From Halocatena marina (GTDB taxonomy: Archaea; Halobacteriota; Halobacteria; Halobacteriales; Haloarculaceae), in the NCBI RefSeq assembly GCF_025913575.1, contig NZ_CP109785.1, positions 1,116,001 through 1,180,000 on the forward strand: 64,000 nucleotides of DNA, in the 5' to 3' direction. The notes beneath the pieces were generated by a model. That model had not been told where the DNA came from. It saw nothing but the letters and a program-made list of their open reading frames with translations, and searched no databases. The translations under genes were made by a program, and so were the position numbers. Of the stretch, positions 8,950-18,460 are shown piece after piece; positions within the stretch are counted from its first letter, which is position 1, and every line of letters starts with the position of its first letter.

Positions 8950-9114
8950 ATGATGAGATTCATCTTGGGGTACGCAACAGCACAGAACGCAGCTTTCCGT
9001 TGTGAACCAAACCCATCCGACCCACTATTGACAGAATTATTGAATGACTATGAATTTGATACAGTGGTGGTCGCTAAATACCTTAAAATCATGGTTAAAC
9101 AAGCTCTACTATAG
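8950..9114 (+). CDS. Possible small protein or gene fragment, unrecognised
   Basis: A 54-codon frame starting ATG ATG (8950, 8953) and ending TAG at 9112. The translation looks natural (DPLLTELLNDYEFDTVVVAKYLKI), with an acidic middle and a mixed C-terminus. A TTTATG box at 8930-8935 lies roughly 20 nt upstream. No family recognised. It may be a remnant of a mobile-element gene, given the hairpin just upstream. Confidence 0.3.
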   Translation: MMRFILGYATAQNAAFRCEPNPSDPLLTELLNDYEFDTVVVAKYLKIMVKQALL

Positions 9115-9170
9115 TAGTAGCAAACTGCTGAACGATTCTCAATTCTGTAAATCCGTCCTGACGGTAGGCC

Positions 9171-9695
9171 TTATTCGGTTTCGTCTTGGTCCCGATACAT
9201 CGCAAGCTGCTCCAAGACGGTCTCACTACAGGTGCGGGTAGCATCGTATGGATCCGTCACTGCCGTAAACGGTGCTGTCCCATCGAAAGCGGCGGCTCGA
9301 TCGACGGCTTGATCAAGGCGAAAAAACGCATCACTCAACCTGGTCGCCGCAGTTTCGGGAGCCATCCACTCGTAGGAGTCGTGTTCGTCATTCAGAGAGA
9401 TCGTTCGCTCGTCGGTTTCGCATCGATACACGAGGGTGACCATCGGGTTTCCTGTCGTATCGTCGACCCAGCCGCCATACATTGCCTCAACCAGTGGACC
9501 CACTCGGCTGTCGATAGACAACTCCTCGCGTAACTCGCGCCGGAGTCCACCAATCAGTGTTTCACCATACTCGAACGTTCCTCCCGGTGGCTCCCAGTGA
9601 TCGTCGTTTCGTGTGAGTAATACCTCTTCATCTGGTCCGAACAGGATCGCTTTCTGCGTTATCTTTCCGATGTACGGGTCAGAATTTTTGGACAT
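9171..9695 (-). CDS. NUDIX hydrolase
   Basis: A 174-residue NUDIX hydrolase. The Nudix box runs from Gly39 to Ile61, with Glu45, Arg53, Glu54, Glu57 and Glu58 as the metal- and substrate-activating residues. The usual Gly near its end is Ser60. The preceding HWEPPGG matches the common WxxPGG lead. These Mg2+-dependent enzymes cleave nucleoside diphosphates linked to another group; the substrate is not predictable. About 60 residues follow the core. Monocistronic, ATG start at 9695. Confidence 0.93.
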   Translation of the reverse strand: MSKNSDPYIGKITQKAILFGPDEEVLLTRNDDHWEPPGGTFEYGETLIGGLRRELREELSIDSRVGPLVEAMYGGWVDDTTGNPMVTLVYRCETDERTISLNDEHDSYEWMAPETAATRLSDAFFRLDQAVDRAAAFDGTAPFTAVTDPYDATRTCSETVLEQLAMYRDQDETE

Positions 9696-9967
9696 ACGCC
9701 ATGAACACTCTCAGAAACTGATGAATATATCGGTTGCTTCACAACGACTGCAACAGATTCTCGTACGTTGATCGTCATCAATCTCTGTGAACGCGACGAT
9801 ATCGGGACTGATCAGCGGTGAAAGAGGTACTTTCTGGTATCTGGTCCTAATTTCTTACTCTTGATCTGTCCCTGCCGGCGCAAATAATCTGTTATTGCGT
9901 TTCGACAGCCTCGCTACTAGCAATCAATTATAGCGAAGTGTACGGTACTATTGGTGAGCAATTGGCG

Positions 9968-10450
9968 TCATGGGCAGTCATTCGGGAGGAACGCTTCGGG
10001 AGAACAGCCCCGTTCGGTAGCTTTCTCGAAAAAGTGGACGGCTGCTACCACGTCGGCGACGGTGTGAACACTTTCCGTGGGCGAACACGGCTCACTCAGC
10101 TCTCGGTGCCGAATCATCTCGTCAATTTGTTGACTGGCGAGTGTGTGAACAACGTGTTGGGCATCAGCAATCGCAGTCGAAGCAATCGGATGCACATGGT
10201 TCGAGCGACACATATCGTATAGATCGACAGCGGTCCCAATGGGAAGCGGACTACCAGTTTCGGTCACCACGATGACTCGTGACGGCGAGACTTCTTCCAG
10301 TTGGACGTACTTTGCTCGCACGTCGTAGATCCACTGGCCCTCTCCTTCGAGACCGTACTCACGACACCCTTCAAGTGCGTTCGTAGGATTCGTCCGCTCA
10401 TCAGTTGGCGGTGCGTTCTGTCCGTTGGATGATGTTGTGTGGTGTATCAT
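9968..10450 (-). CDS. Unrecognised protein, last gene of the hyu operon
   Basis: A 160-residue acidic protein of no family I recognise. The middle has a beta-strand-like VIVVTETGSPLPIG followed by a His/Cys-containing helix region (DLYDMCRSNHVHPIAS) and an Ala/Val-rich helix (AIADAQHVVHTLAS). No signal peptide or membrane segment, so cytosolic. Its ATG overlaps the stop of the preceding frame by 4 nt, so it is translationally coupled and most likely serves the same process as hyuA-hyuB. Confidence 0.7.
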   Translation of the reverse strand: MIHHTTSSNGQNAPPTDERTNPTNALEGCREYGLEGEGQWIYDVRAKYVQLEEVSPSRVIVVTETGSPLPIGTAVDLYDMCRSNHVHPIASTAIADAQHVVHTLASQQIDEMIRHRELSEPCSPTESVHTVADVVAAVHFFEKATERGCSPEAFLPNDCP

Positions 10451-10848
10451 GGGTGGGTGGTTGATACGGTAGTTGTGCTCTCGTTCGCCAGTTCAACGGT
10501 GAATGAACGGGAAGAGTGAGCAATCCACGGATGATATGAGACATCGAAATCGGTCGAAGTCCGTGTCGCACCGTGGCGAACGAGAGATTGATAGATCATA
10601 CAGTCGAAAGACATCAGAAGAGCGGCTAACTCGACATCACAGCAACATGCCACATCAATAACGTCGAAATCAGCTTCGGCGCGTTCGTCGGCATAGACAG
10701 TCGGAGAAATCAGTGATTCGTTGGGGAAACAATGTCGGACAAGTGAGGCCATCTCGTAAGCCTCAGGCCGGATTTCGTTCGTGCTAGCCGACTTCCCACT
10801 ACCGACCGCGTCGTGGCCGACTGCGATTGTCCGAGCGTTGGTTGACAT
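10447..10848 (-). CDS. Unrecognised protein, third gene of the hyu operon
   Basis: A 133-residue protein starting 10 nt after the hyuB stop and overlapping the next gene by 4 nt. It has a glycine/serine-rich start (VGHDAVGSGKS), an unusual Cys triplet in DVACCCDVE, and further Cys at about 40 and 82. It is cytosolic, with no family recognised. The tight spacing makes it a credible accessory or regulatory partner of the hydantoinase. It and the following gene are small enough to be two parts of one complex. Confidence 0.7.
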   Translation of the reverse strand: MSTNARTIAVGHDAVGSGKSASTNEIRPEAYEMASLVRHCFPNESLISPTVYADERAEADFDVIDVACCCDVELAALLMSFDCMIYQSLVRHGATRTSTDFDVSYHPWIAHSSRSFTVELANESTTTVSTTHP

Positions 10849-10858
10849 CTCTTGTGTC

Positions 10859-12652
10859 TCAGTTGTGTTGTGATCGGAGCGATTCGGTGGTCTCCCAATC
10901 GATCTCGTTGTCGTCGGTTATCTCGACGCCATATGCTTCGCGAGCGGCTTCTTGTGAGACGTATCCGTCGACGACATCGTCACAGACTTGTTCGGGGGAA
11001 CGGTCGTACGGGTCTCCGTATCCGCCACCGCCCCCGGTTCTGTTCGAGATGATCTCTCCCGGCATGAACGTCCCACGGAACATTCCAGCGTATTTTTCAC
11101 TACCAATATCAGTGTAGAGATCGTCGTTGTCGACCAGAATGTCGATCCGCTCCTTCCACGATTCGTCATCTGTGTTTGGATCGAGAACGACGACGTTTTT
11201 CGCGCCAGGCTTGCCGCCCTGTAATCCCCAGTTATCTGTCCGGGTCTTCTGAATAATCGAGAGCGCACCAACTGGTTCAGTGATCTCATAGTCCCGTCGG
11301 ATACCGAAGCCACCGCGATACTCACCAGGTCCGGCGGAGTCCTCACGGACCGAGAGCTGGTTGAACCGGATCGGCGCTTTGTTCTCGAAGACTTCTACTG
11401 GGATGTTTTGCACCATCGACTGACTGATGTGCATCAACGCGTTCCCTCCATCGTGATCAGCGCTGGCGCCCCTGCCAACGCCCTCATTGTTGGCTTCGAC
11501 GAACTGACGGCCTGTCTCTGGATCCTCACCGAAGAGCATGATGTCACAGATATCCCCGCCAGATGCTGCTGGAACAGCTTCGGGGAGTGCTTTCGAGAGT
11601 GCCTCATACACGACATCGATAGCGATGATAGCGGTCCAGATAGTGAACGTCGGCACTGGATAACTAGCATTGAAGATGTTATCCTCGTCCATGACGACCG
11701 AAATTGGTTCGTACTGCCCCGCGTTGGAGTCCTCCCCAGGGGTAGTAACTGTCTTAAAGCAGAGTTTGGCGACGCTTTCGGTCATTCCTGGTGGAATATT
11801 GAGTGGTTCGTCGACCGTTCCCGACGATCCGGTAAAGTCGACGGTGAAATCCTCGCCGTCGATTTCGACGGTCGCGTGGAGTTTGATTGGTTCCTTGCGG
11901 TCCGGAGCCGTCCCATCGGCGTAACCGGTCGCACTCCAACGACCGTCAGGAAGATCTGCGACCGCCTTCCGGGCGGTCCGTTCACCGTGATCGAGAATGC
12001 GATCGATAGCGGTCTCAATCGTGGCTGAGCCGTATTTGTCATAAAGTTCACAGAGTCGCTCCTTGCCGGTCCGCACCGCAGCGATCTGTGCGTTCAGATC
12101 ACCGATGACCTTATCGGGTATTCGAGAGTTGAATCGGATGATATCGAGAATTTCCTCATCTGGCTGACCGCCCTTGTACACCTTCGTCCCTGGGAAAATG
12201 ATTCCTTCCTGATGTATATCCTCTGAGTCGAGGACGTATCCTGAATCCTTTGCACCGAGATCGAGCCAGTGAGCGCGACAAGTCGTGTAACCGATGAGCT
12301 CGTCGTCGTAGAAAACGGGAGCGAACAGCAGAACATCGAGGGTATGCGTTCCGCTCCAATATGGATAGTTCATGATGAGAACATCTCCTGGCTCGAAGTT
12401 TTCCTCCCCAACGTATTCGACGGCTTTCTCGATGCCGTAGTCGTTCGCACCGAGGAAGAGAGCCAGCCCCGGTGAATCCGCGATGAGATTGAGATCGCGG
12501 TCGTAGATCGAAATACCGAAATCCAAGATTTCGTAGACGATGGTATTGTAGGCGGTTCGAACGAGTGTTCGCTGCATTTCGGTCGCTGCCGAGGTCAAGT
12601 AGTTCCGAATGACCTCAATTGTCGCTGCGTCAATATCGGTGGCGGTGTTCAT
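10859..12652 (-). CDS. hyuB: Hydantoinase B/oxoprolinase family protein (HyuB)
   Basis: A 597-residue HyuB-type subunit. With HyuA it forms an ATP-dependent amidohydrolase (N-methylhydantoinase or 5-oxoprolinase type) that opens cyclic amides, or a related carboxylase. Family features seen: the N-terminal EVIRNYLTSAATEM and YDRDLNLIADSP segments, DVLIMNYPYWSGTHT, an ADHDGGNALMH region and the C-terminal GGGGGYGDP. Length is normal. Its start overlaps the hyuA stop by 4 nt. The ring substrate cannot be read from sequence; the peptide-type importer next door hints at an amino-acid-derived lactam or hydantoin. Confidence 0.93.
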   Translation of the reverse strand: MNTATDIDAATIEVIRNYLTSAATEMQRTLVRTAYNTIVYEILDFGISIYDRDLNLIADSPGLALFLGANDYGIEKAVEYVGEENFEPGDVLIMNYPYWSGTHTLDVLLFAPVFYDDELIGYTTCRAHWLDLGAKDSGYVLDSEDIHQEGIIFPGTKVYKGGQPDEEILDIIRFNSRIPDKVIGDLNAQIAAVRTGKERLCELYDKYGSATIETAIDRILDHGERTARKAVADLPDGRWSATGYADGTAPDRKEPIKLHATVEIDGEDFTVDFTGSSGTVDEPLNIPPGMTESVAKLCFKTVTTPGEDSNAGQYEPISVVMDEDNIFNASYPVPTFTIWTAIIAIDVVYEALSKALPEAVPAASGGDICDIMLFGEDPETGRQFVEANNEGVGRGASADHDGGNALMHISQSMVQNIPVEVFENKAPIRFNQLSVREDSAGPGEYRGGFGIRRDYEITEPVGALSIIQKTRTDNWGLQGGKPGAKNVVVLDPNTDDESWKERIDILVDNDDLYTDIGSEKYAGMFRGTFMPGEIISNRTGGGGGYGDPYDRSPEQVCDDVVDGYVSQEAAREAYGVEITDDNEIDWETTESLRSQHN

Positions 12653-14697
12653 GCGTCTCCCCCTGTGATAAGAATATGACCGTAGTCGTCGATCGTTGCC
12701 TGCTGATCTGAGTGGAAAACCGTCGTTGTCGTTGCTTCCGTGATGATTGCCGGGCCAGATATTTCGTCGTTTGGTGCGAGCTGTTCGCGTCGGTACACGT
12801 CGAACTGCTCGTAGCTGTCCACAGCAAAGCAGTATGCCTCTCTGGTAGTTTCGGGTTCGAGCGGTGCACCCCGTGGCTCTTTCTGTTCGAGCTCGGGATT
12901 GTCACTCTCTCCAATCGCACGAACGCGAAGGTGTACTGCTTCGACGGGATCATCCATCGTGTGCCCATATCGCGTCTTATGATCTCGCTTGAAGCGGTCT
13001 GCAAGCGTATCGATCGAATCGATTCCCGCTGCCTCGACCTCAACGGTGTGCTCTTGACCGAAGTACCGCATCTCGATGGAACGTTCATACCGCTGGTCAC
13101 CTGGCGCGATACCCTCATTTTCGATGGTCTCCCGAGCGTCGGCTTCTAGTTTCCTGAAGGACGTCTCTAACGTATTGAGATCGACATCGTCGAGAACGGT
13201 GATATGTGTCTGTGAGAAGTCATAGACGATATCGGCCATCAGCATCCCCCACGCAGAGAAGACAGACGGTGCCTGCGGGACGATGACTTCGTTGAGACCC
13301 ATCTCACGCCCCAACAGCGGGACAAATAGTGGACCGGCACCGCCGTAGGCAACGGTCGAAAAGTCGCGTGGATCAAGCCCTTTCTCGACGGTAATCTCAC
13401 GAATCGTACCGATCGTGTTGGCGAGCGTGACATCAAGGACGCCTTTGCTCACAGCATCGACACTAGAATCGAGTGGATCAGCAAGCTCGCGCTGGAGCCC
13501 ATCGATTGCGCCGTCGTAGTCGAGTTCCATGTCGCCACCGAGAAACGCATCGGGATCGATATAATGGAGCGCGAGCGCAGCGTCGGTGACCGTTGGTTGT
13601 TCGCCACCTTTGCCATAACAGATTGGGCCGGGATCGGCACCCGCGGACTGTGGACCGACTTTCAGGAGGGAGCCGTCGAGCCACGCGATGGAACCACCCC
13701 CAGCACCGATGGTCCGGATATCGTAGACAGGAATCATCATGGGCTGGTGTTCGAGTGAAGCAGTGTACTCCACGACCGGAGAGCCTCCTTCGATAACACA
13801 GGCGTCGAGGCTTGTTCCACCCATGTCGACAGTGATGAGATCCTCACGACCGAGAACTTCGCCGACGTTGGATGCGCCAATGAGTCCGCCGGCGGGTCCC
13901 GAGAGAATGGTATGAACCGGAGCTGTCGTCGCGCTATCAGCTGTGAATGTCCCTCCCCCAGAACGAGTCACGAAGAACGATCCATCGAACCCTCGCTCTC
14001 CCAGCGCACCAGCGAGCTTCTCGACGTACGATCCGAAGATAGGTTTGATATATGCGTCGAGAACGGCAGTGCTCGTCCGTTCGTACTCTCGGTACTCACC
14101 GGTGATATCGCTCGATACCGAAACGCTGACCGCTGGGAAAGTTTCACGGATCAGTTCGGCTGCCCGTACTTCATGATCGTCATTCTGATATGAGTGTAAG
14201 AAACACACGGCGATCGCTTCGATCCCGTGGTCGGTAACGAGTTCATCTGCTGCTTGGATAACAGCGCTTTCATCGAGTTCATCGATAACGTCACCATCGG
14301 CGTTGAGGCGACCAGGGACCTCCTTGCACCGCCGTCGAGGTACGAGAGATTCGGGCTTCTCGTAGTTGATGTCGTACATTGCCGACCGTTCGAGATTGGT
14401 GCGGCCGATTTCGTAGACGTCTCTAAATCCGGTGTTCGTAATGATCCCTGTTCGAGCACCCTTGCGTTCAAGTACGGCGTTGAGTCCGAGTGTTGTTCCG
14501 TGGACGAACGCCGTTGTATTCTCCAAGCTGGCGTCCACTCTCTCACTTGAATTCAGTACACCCTGCGTCGGATCGGTTGGTGTTGTAGCTGCTTTTTCTA
14601 TGTTAATATTGCCTGACTCGCGGTCGAACGTGATGGCATCGACAAAGGTACCACCGATGTCGACCGCGAGCCAGTCTGATGTGGGAGAATTTGTCAT
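12649..14697 (-). CDS. hyuA: Hydantoinase/oxoprolinase family protein, ATP-binding subunit (HyuA)
   Basis: A 682-residue HyuA-type subunit, partner of HyuB. The N-terminal acetate-kinase/Hsp70-like phosphate loop DIGGTFVDAITF (about 13-24) and the second loop VDMGGTSLDACVI belong to the hydantoinase A ATP-binding domains; LSGPAGGLIGA and GGAGPLF are further family marks. It uses ATP to activate the cyclic amide. It is the first gene of a four-gene operon. A TATAATT box lies 28 nt before the ATG, so the mRNA is probably leaderless. It is divergent from the transporter operon. Confidence 0.94.
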   Translation of the reverse strand: MTNSPTSDWLAVDIGGTFVDAITFDRESGNINIEKAATTPTDPTQGVLNSSERVDASLENTTAFVHGTTLGLNAVLERKGARTGIITNTGFRDVYEIGRTNLERSAMYDINYEKPESLVPRRRCKEVPGRLNADGDVIDELDESAVIQAADELVTDHGIEAIAVCFLHSYQNDDHEVRAAELIRETFPAVSVSVSSDITGEYREYERTSTAVLDAYIKPIFGSYVEKLAGALGERGFDGSFFVTRSGGGTFTADSATTAPVHTILSGPAGGLIGASNVGEVLGREDLITVDMGGTSLDACVIEGGSPVVEYTASLEHQPMMIPVYDIRTIGAGGGSIAWLDGSLLKVGPQSAGADPGPICYGKGGEQPTVTDAALALHYIDPDAFLGGDMELDYDGAIDGLQRELADPLDSSVDAVSKGVLDVTLANTIGTIREITVEKGLDPRDFSTVAYGGAGPLFVPLLGREMGLNEVIVPQAPSVFSAWGMLMADIVYDFSQTHITVLDDVDLNTLETSFRKLEADARETIENEGIAPGDQRYERSIEMRYFGQEHTVEVEAAGIDSIDTLADRFKRDHKTRYGHTMDDPVEAVHLRVRAIGESDNPELEQKEPRGAPLEPETTREAYCFAVDSYEQFDVYRREQLAPNDEISGPAIITEATTTTVFHSDQQATIDDYGHILITGGDA

Positions 14698-14718
14698 GTG
14701 ATTATGTAGGAACAGGGG

Positions 14719-14777
14719 GGTAATTATACCTTATGCTGCCTTTCGACTTTTCGTTCATGGTAGGATTCGAAATGAAC
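14719..14777 (-). promoter_or_regulatory. Promoter region of hyuA
   Basis: On the minus strand GGTATAATTACC (14730-14719) contains the TATA box, 28 nt before the hyuA ATG. Upstream lies a perfect inverted repeat GTTCAT-N13-ATGAAC (14753-14777), a candidate regulator site between the divergent operons. Confidence 0.5.
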
Positions 14778-14843
14778 ATTAGAGAGGGTATCGACGCACG
14801 ATATAGATATTCCTTCAAACGATAGGGAGACATGATCCACAAC

Positions 14844-14866
14844 ATTTATTGGTCATTAATGTGCAA
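14844..14866 (+). promoter_or_regulatory. Promoter and likely operator of the peptide-transporter operon
   Basis: ATTTATT (14844-14850) is a TATA box about 28 nt before the ATG at 14876. The palindrome TTGGTCATTAATGTGCAA (14849-14866, 14 of 18 positions symmetric) lies between box and start, where a repressor would block transcription. Confidence 0.5.
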
Positions 14867-14875
14867 TGTTATACT

Positions 14876-16534
14876 ATGACAAATGAAAACATCAAGATCG
14901 ACAGAAGAAATGTCTTAAAATATGCCGGCGCGGTTGGAACAGTTGGTTTGCTTGCTGGTTGCATCGGCAACCAAAAGCAAGGAGAAAATACCACGACAGA
15001 TGGGGGAAATGAGCAAGGAGACACTAGCTTCACCTACGTTACAACCCTGACGCCTGGTTCTCTCGATCCGATGAAAGGATCAGACAATCTTGAGACGATC
15101 TTCACTCACAATCTCTATGATCCACTTCTCTACTATAGCAATTCGACACCCCCAAAACTCAAATCGTGGCTCGCAAAGGACTGGTCGGTCGCTGACGACG
15201 ATCGGACGTACACGCTCAACCTTCAGGAAAATGCCACGTTCCACAATGGCGATTCTGTGACAGCCGAGGACGTGAAGTACTCCGTCCAACGCATGCACGA
15301 CATCAAACAAGGATTCTCGTGGATGTGGTCTGATATTCTCAAGCCACAGAACGTGACAGCGGTTGATGAGACAACCGTGGAGATGAAAACCTCGAAGGTG
15401 TTTGCCCCGTTCCCATACACACTTCCGTTTCTCTTCGTCGTCAATAAAAATCAGATACAACAACACGCCAAAGACAGCGGAAAGTTTGGCACGAATGGTG
15501 ATTACGCCACTTCGTGGTTGGAAAACAACGATGCAGGGAGCGGCCCATACAAACTCACCAACCGGAAGCGAAAGCAGCAGGTCGTCCTCAAAAAGAACAG
15601 CGACTGGTGGGGTTCGTTCGCTGACGGCAACGTCTATGAGACAGTAACGACTGAAATGGTCGAAGAGGCCGCAACGGTCGCTGGGAAGGTGAAAGATGGA
15701 TCTGCTGATATGTCTGATCGGTGGCTGTCACTCAAGCAGTATTCGTCGCTCGGCAATGTCGATGGCGTAACTGTCCACGCGAAAGCAACGTTCAACCCGC
15801 TCTATATATTCATGCACAACCAGCGTGAACCGCTGTCGGATAAGAACGTTCGAAAGGCAATCTCGTACGCGCTCGACTACAATGCGGTACTCAACGATGT
15901 CATGAGCGGAGAGTCAGACCACCTCGTTGGTCCGCTTCCTGATGCGATGTGGGGCCACACTGCTGATCTACCGAAATACAAGCACAACTTCGAGACGGCA
16001 CGAAAGCACCTCGATAAATCCAATTTCTCCGCTGGAGATATCGACCTCACCTACACATACGTCACTGGTCTTTCTGTTGAGAAGAACGTCGGACTGCTCC
16101 TCCAGAAAAACCTGGACAAGATTGGAATCAATCTCGAGATCCAGAAAGCTCCGTGGTCGAAAATCACATCGATGGCGAGCAAAAAGAGCTCGACACCGGA
16201 TATGCTTGCTATCTACCTCTCATTCAGTTACGTAGACCCGGATACGTTTCTCTACCCAGCATGGCACAGCAACTCTCACGGCTCGTGGACTAGTGCCTCG
16301 TGGTATGAAAATAAAAAGGTCGATCAACTCCTCACCAAAGGACGTCAGACGACGGGGAAGAAAAATCGGATTCCGATTTACAAAAACGCACAGCGACTCA
16401 TCGCGGAGGACGCACCGGCTCTGTTTGTGATGAATAAGGCGACGCGCAATGCTCTCAAGAAAGACGTTCAGGGCTTCAACGACAACGGCATCGCCGGTTA
16501 CAGGCAGACGTACCACTGGTTCACTAAATCGTAA
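14876..16534 (+). CDS. ABC transporter substrate-binding protein, family 5 (peptide/opine type)
   Basis: A 552-residue lipoprotein with an Arg-Arg pair at 10-11 (DRRNVLKYAG) and lipobox LLAGC (Cys29), so it is probably Tat-exported and membrane-anchored outside. A Gly/Asn/Thr linker precedes the SBP_bac_5 domain, with LDPMKGSDNLE, the NATFHNGDSVTAEDVKYS motif and NVRKAISYALDY. It captures di/oligopeptides or similar amino compounds for the permease. The ATG at 14876 is chosen over a TTG at 14849 because the TATA box overlaps the latter. First gene of a five-gene importer operon. Confidence 0.95.
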   Translation: MTNENIKIDRRNVLKYAGAVGTVGLLAGCIGNQKQGENTTTDGGNEQGDTSFTYVTTLTPGSLDPMKGSDNLETIFTHNLYDPLLYYSNSTPPKLKSWLAKDWSVADDDRTYTLNLQENATFHNGDSVTAEDVKYSVQRMHDIKQGFSWMWSDILKPQNVTAVDETTVEMKTSKVFAPFPYTLPFLFVVNKNQIQQHAKDSGKFGTNGDYATSWLENNDAGSGPYKLTNRKRKQQVVLKKNSDWWGSFADGNVYETVTTEMVEEAATVAGKVKDGSADMSDRWLSLKQYSSLGNVDGVTVHAKATFNPLYIFMHNQREPLSDKNVRKAISYALDYNAVLNDVMSGESDHLVGPLPDAMWGHTADLPKYKHNFETARKHLDKSNFSAGDIDLTYTYVTGLSVEKNVGLLLQKNLDKIGINLEIQKAPWSKITSMASKKSSTPDMLAIYLSFSYVDPDTFLYPAWHSNSHGSWTSASWYENKKVDQLLTKGRQTTGKKNRIPIYKNAQRLIAEDAPALFVMNKATRNALKKDVQGFNDNGIAGYRQTYHWFTKS

Positions 16535-16541
16535 CTACTAC

Positions 16542-17567
16542 ATGGAATATCGAGATTATTTGCTGCGTCGTGCCCTCTCGACGATCCCGATGTTCGTCGG
16601 GCTGTCAGTGCTCATTTTCACGCTCGCGCGGGTCATCCCGGGCAAGCCTGCACGGTTGGCGTTGGGGGCGCGAGCCACTGACGAGGCCGTCAGACAGCTC
16701 CGTCAACAGATGGGACTCAACGAGCCGATTTGGATCCAGTATTTCGACTACATGGGAGGGATGCTTCACGGTGACTTCGGTCAGTCGCTTGTGACCAACC
16801 GGAACGTTGCGACTGACATTGTCCGGTTCTTTCCGGCAACGTTCGAGCTAACGACGGTTGCGATGGGTATTGCGATCGTGTTTGGCGTCCCGCTCGGCGT
16901 CATCGCCGGTCAGAACAAGGACTTGACTGAGGACAATCTTAGTCGTCTCATCTCGTTTTTCAACGTCTCACTGCCTCCGTTCTGGGCGGGGATCTTGCTC
17001 CAACTCGTCTTTGCGTTCTCTCTCGGGTGGCTCCCGGCAACGGGTCGCCTCGGTGATATCGAATACGTTCCAGTTCAAGTGACTGGCCTCTTGTTAGTCG
17101 ACAGCGTATTGGCATTGAATTTCGAGACGTTCGCCAGTGCGTTGCGACACCTGCTGCTTCCAGCGATCACGCTTTCGCTCGCACCGATGGCTGACATCGC
17201 ACGGATGACTCGCTCGAACTTCATCGAAGAGTTCCAGCAAGACTACGTAGAGGGACTCAGGACCCACGGCATCCCCGAGCGACTCATCGCGTATAAGTAC
17301 GTTCTCCGAACGTCGTTCGCATCGACACTGACGATCATCGGACTCGATTACGGATTTCTACTCGGCTCCGGATTCGTCGTCGAAATCGTGTTTTCGTGGC
17401 CAGGATTAGCGTCGTACGGCGTGACGGCCATCCTCGAAAAAGATATCAACGCTATCGTCGGCGTTACCCTCGTTATTGGCGCTGCGTTTCTCACGATCAA
17501 TCTTCTTGTCGATGTCCTGTACGGTGTCTTTGACCCGCGTGTCTGGCACAGTGGTGAAAGCGAATGA
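16542..17567 (+). CDS. ABC transporter permease, DppB type
   Basis: A 341-residue inner permease of the peptide/nickel importer family, with six predicted membrane helices. It has the family N-terminus (LLRRALSTIPMFVGLSVLIF), the QMGLNEPIWIQY periplasmic segment and the EAA loop YVEGLRTHGIPERLI that contacts the ATPases. It begins 7 nt after the binding-protein stop and overlaps the next gene by 4 nt. The ATG at 16542 gives the usual family start; a frame opening further upstream overlaps the previous gene. Confidence 0.94.
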   Translation: MEYRDYLLRRALSTIPMFVGLSVLIFTLARVIPGKPARLALGARATDEAVRQLRQQMGLNEPIWIQYFDYMGGMLHGDFGQSLVTNRNVATDIVRFFPATFELTTVAMGIAIVFGVPLGVIAGQNKDLTEDNLSRLISFFNVSLPPFWAGILLQLVFAFSLGWLPATGRLGDIEYVPVQVTGLLLVDSVLALNFETFASALRHLLLPAITLSLAPMADIARMTRSNFIEEFQQDYVEGLRTHGIPERLIAYKYVLRTSFASTLTIIGLDYGFLLGSGFVVEIVFSWPGLASYGVTAILEKDINAIVGVTLVIGAAFLTINLLVDVLYGVFDPRVWHSGESE

Positions 17568-18460
17568 ACAACGAACAATCGACACAGTCAGTTGCGTCTC
17601 AGCGTGAGCGTCTTGGCCGGATCGCCTACCGATTTCGACAGAATCCGTTGTCGGTGCTCGGTCTTGCCATCATCATCGCCCTCGTGCTCGTCGCAGTATT
17701 CGCTCCTGTAATCGCACCGTCTCCCCGAGATGCGGGCTATCAGGGTCATCCGGAGGTTCACTTCTCTGAAAAGTATCAATCACCGAGTCTCGAATATCTG
17801 TTTGGGACAGATGGGGCAGGACGGGACATCTTCTCTCGTACCATCTTTGGCCTGCGTCTGTCACTTTGGATTGGTGTCGTCGTACTCACACTCGCTGTCC
17901 TCGTTGGCGTACCAGTCGGACTCATTGCAGGCTACGTCGGTGGTATTCCCGGAGCGGCCCTAATGCGTATCACCGATGTGTTTCTGTCGGTGCCGCCGCT
18001 CGTCCTCGCACTCGGGGTGAGTGTCGCCTTGAAAGCGAATCTCACAAACGCCATGATTGCCATCGCTGCTGTTTGGTGGCCGTGGTATGCACGCCTCACG
18101 TACGGTGAAGTCGTCGCAATCAAAACAGAAGAGTTCGTGGAAGCGAGTCGCGGTATCGGTGCCAGCTCATTCCGGACGATCTTCCGCGAGATACTCCCGA
18201 ATGTTATCGCACCAATCACCGTGAAAATCAGCCTCGACATGGGGTATGCAATTCTCGTGGCTGCCGCGCTTGGCTTCATTGGCTTGGGTGCTCAGCCTCC
18301 GACACCGGAGTTAGGAACCATGGTCAGTCAGGGCCGTAACAATCTGCCAGAGGTGTGGTGGCACTCGACGTTCCCAGGCTTGGCCATTTTCGTCACTGTC
18401 CTCGGGTTCAACTTCCTCGGTGATGGGCTTCGAGACATGTTCGATGTGGAGGTACAGTAA
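17564..18460 (+). CDS. ABC transporter permease, DppC type
   Basis: A 298-residue second permease. It has a cytoplasmic N-terminus, a first helix at about 30-52, the FGTDGAGRDIFSR motif typical of DppC/OppC, then five helices with the EAA loop (VEASRGIGASSFRTI). It pairs with the preceding DppB-type protein. It starts inside the stop of the previous gene (ATGA overlap) and ends in TAATG with the next, so translation is coupled. Confidence 0.94.
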   Translation: MNNEQSTQSVASQRERLGRIAYRFRQNPLSVLGLAIIIALVLVAVFAPVIAPSPRDAGYQGHPEVHFSEKYQSPSLEYLFGTDGAGRDIFSRTIFGLRLSLWIGVVVLTLAVLVGVPVGLIAGYVGGIPGAALMRITDVFLSVPPLVLALGVSVALKANLTNAMIAIAAVWWPWYARLTYGEVVAIKTEEFVEASRGIGASSFRTIFREILPNVIAPITVKISLDMGYAILVAAALGFIGLGAQPPTPELGTMVSQGRNNLPEVWWHSTFPGLAIFVTVLGFNFLGDGLRDMFDVEVQ

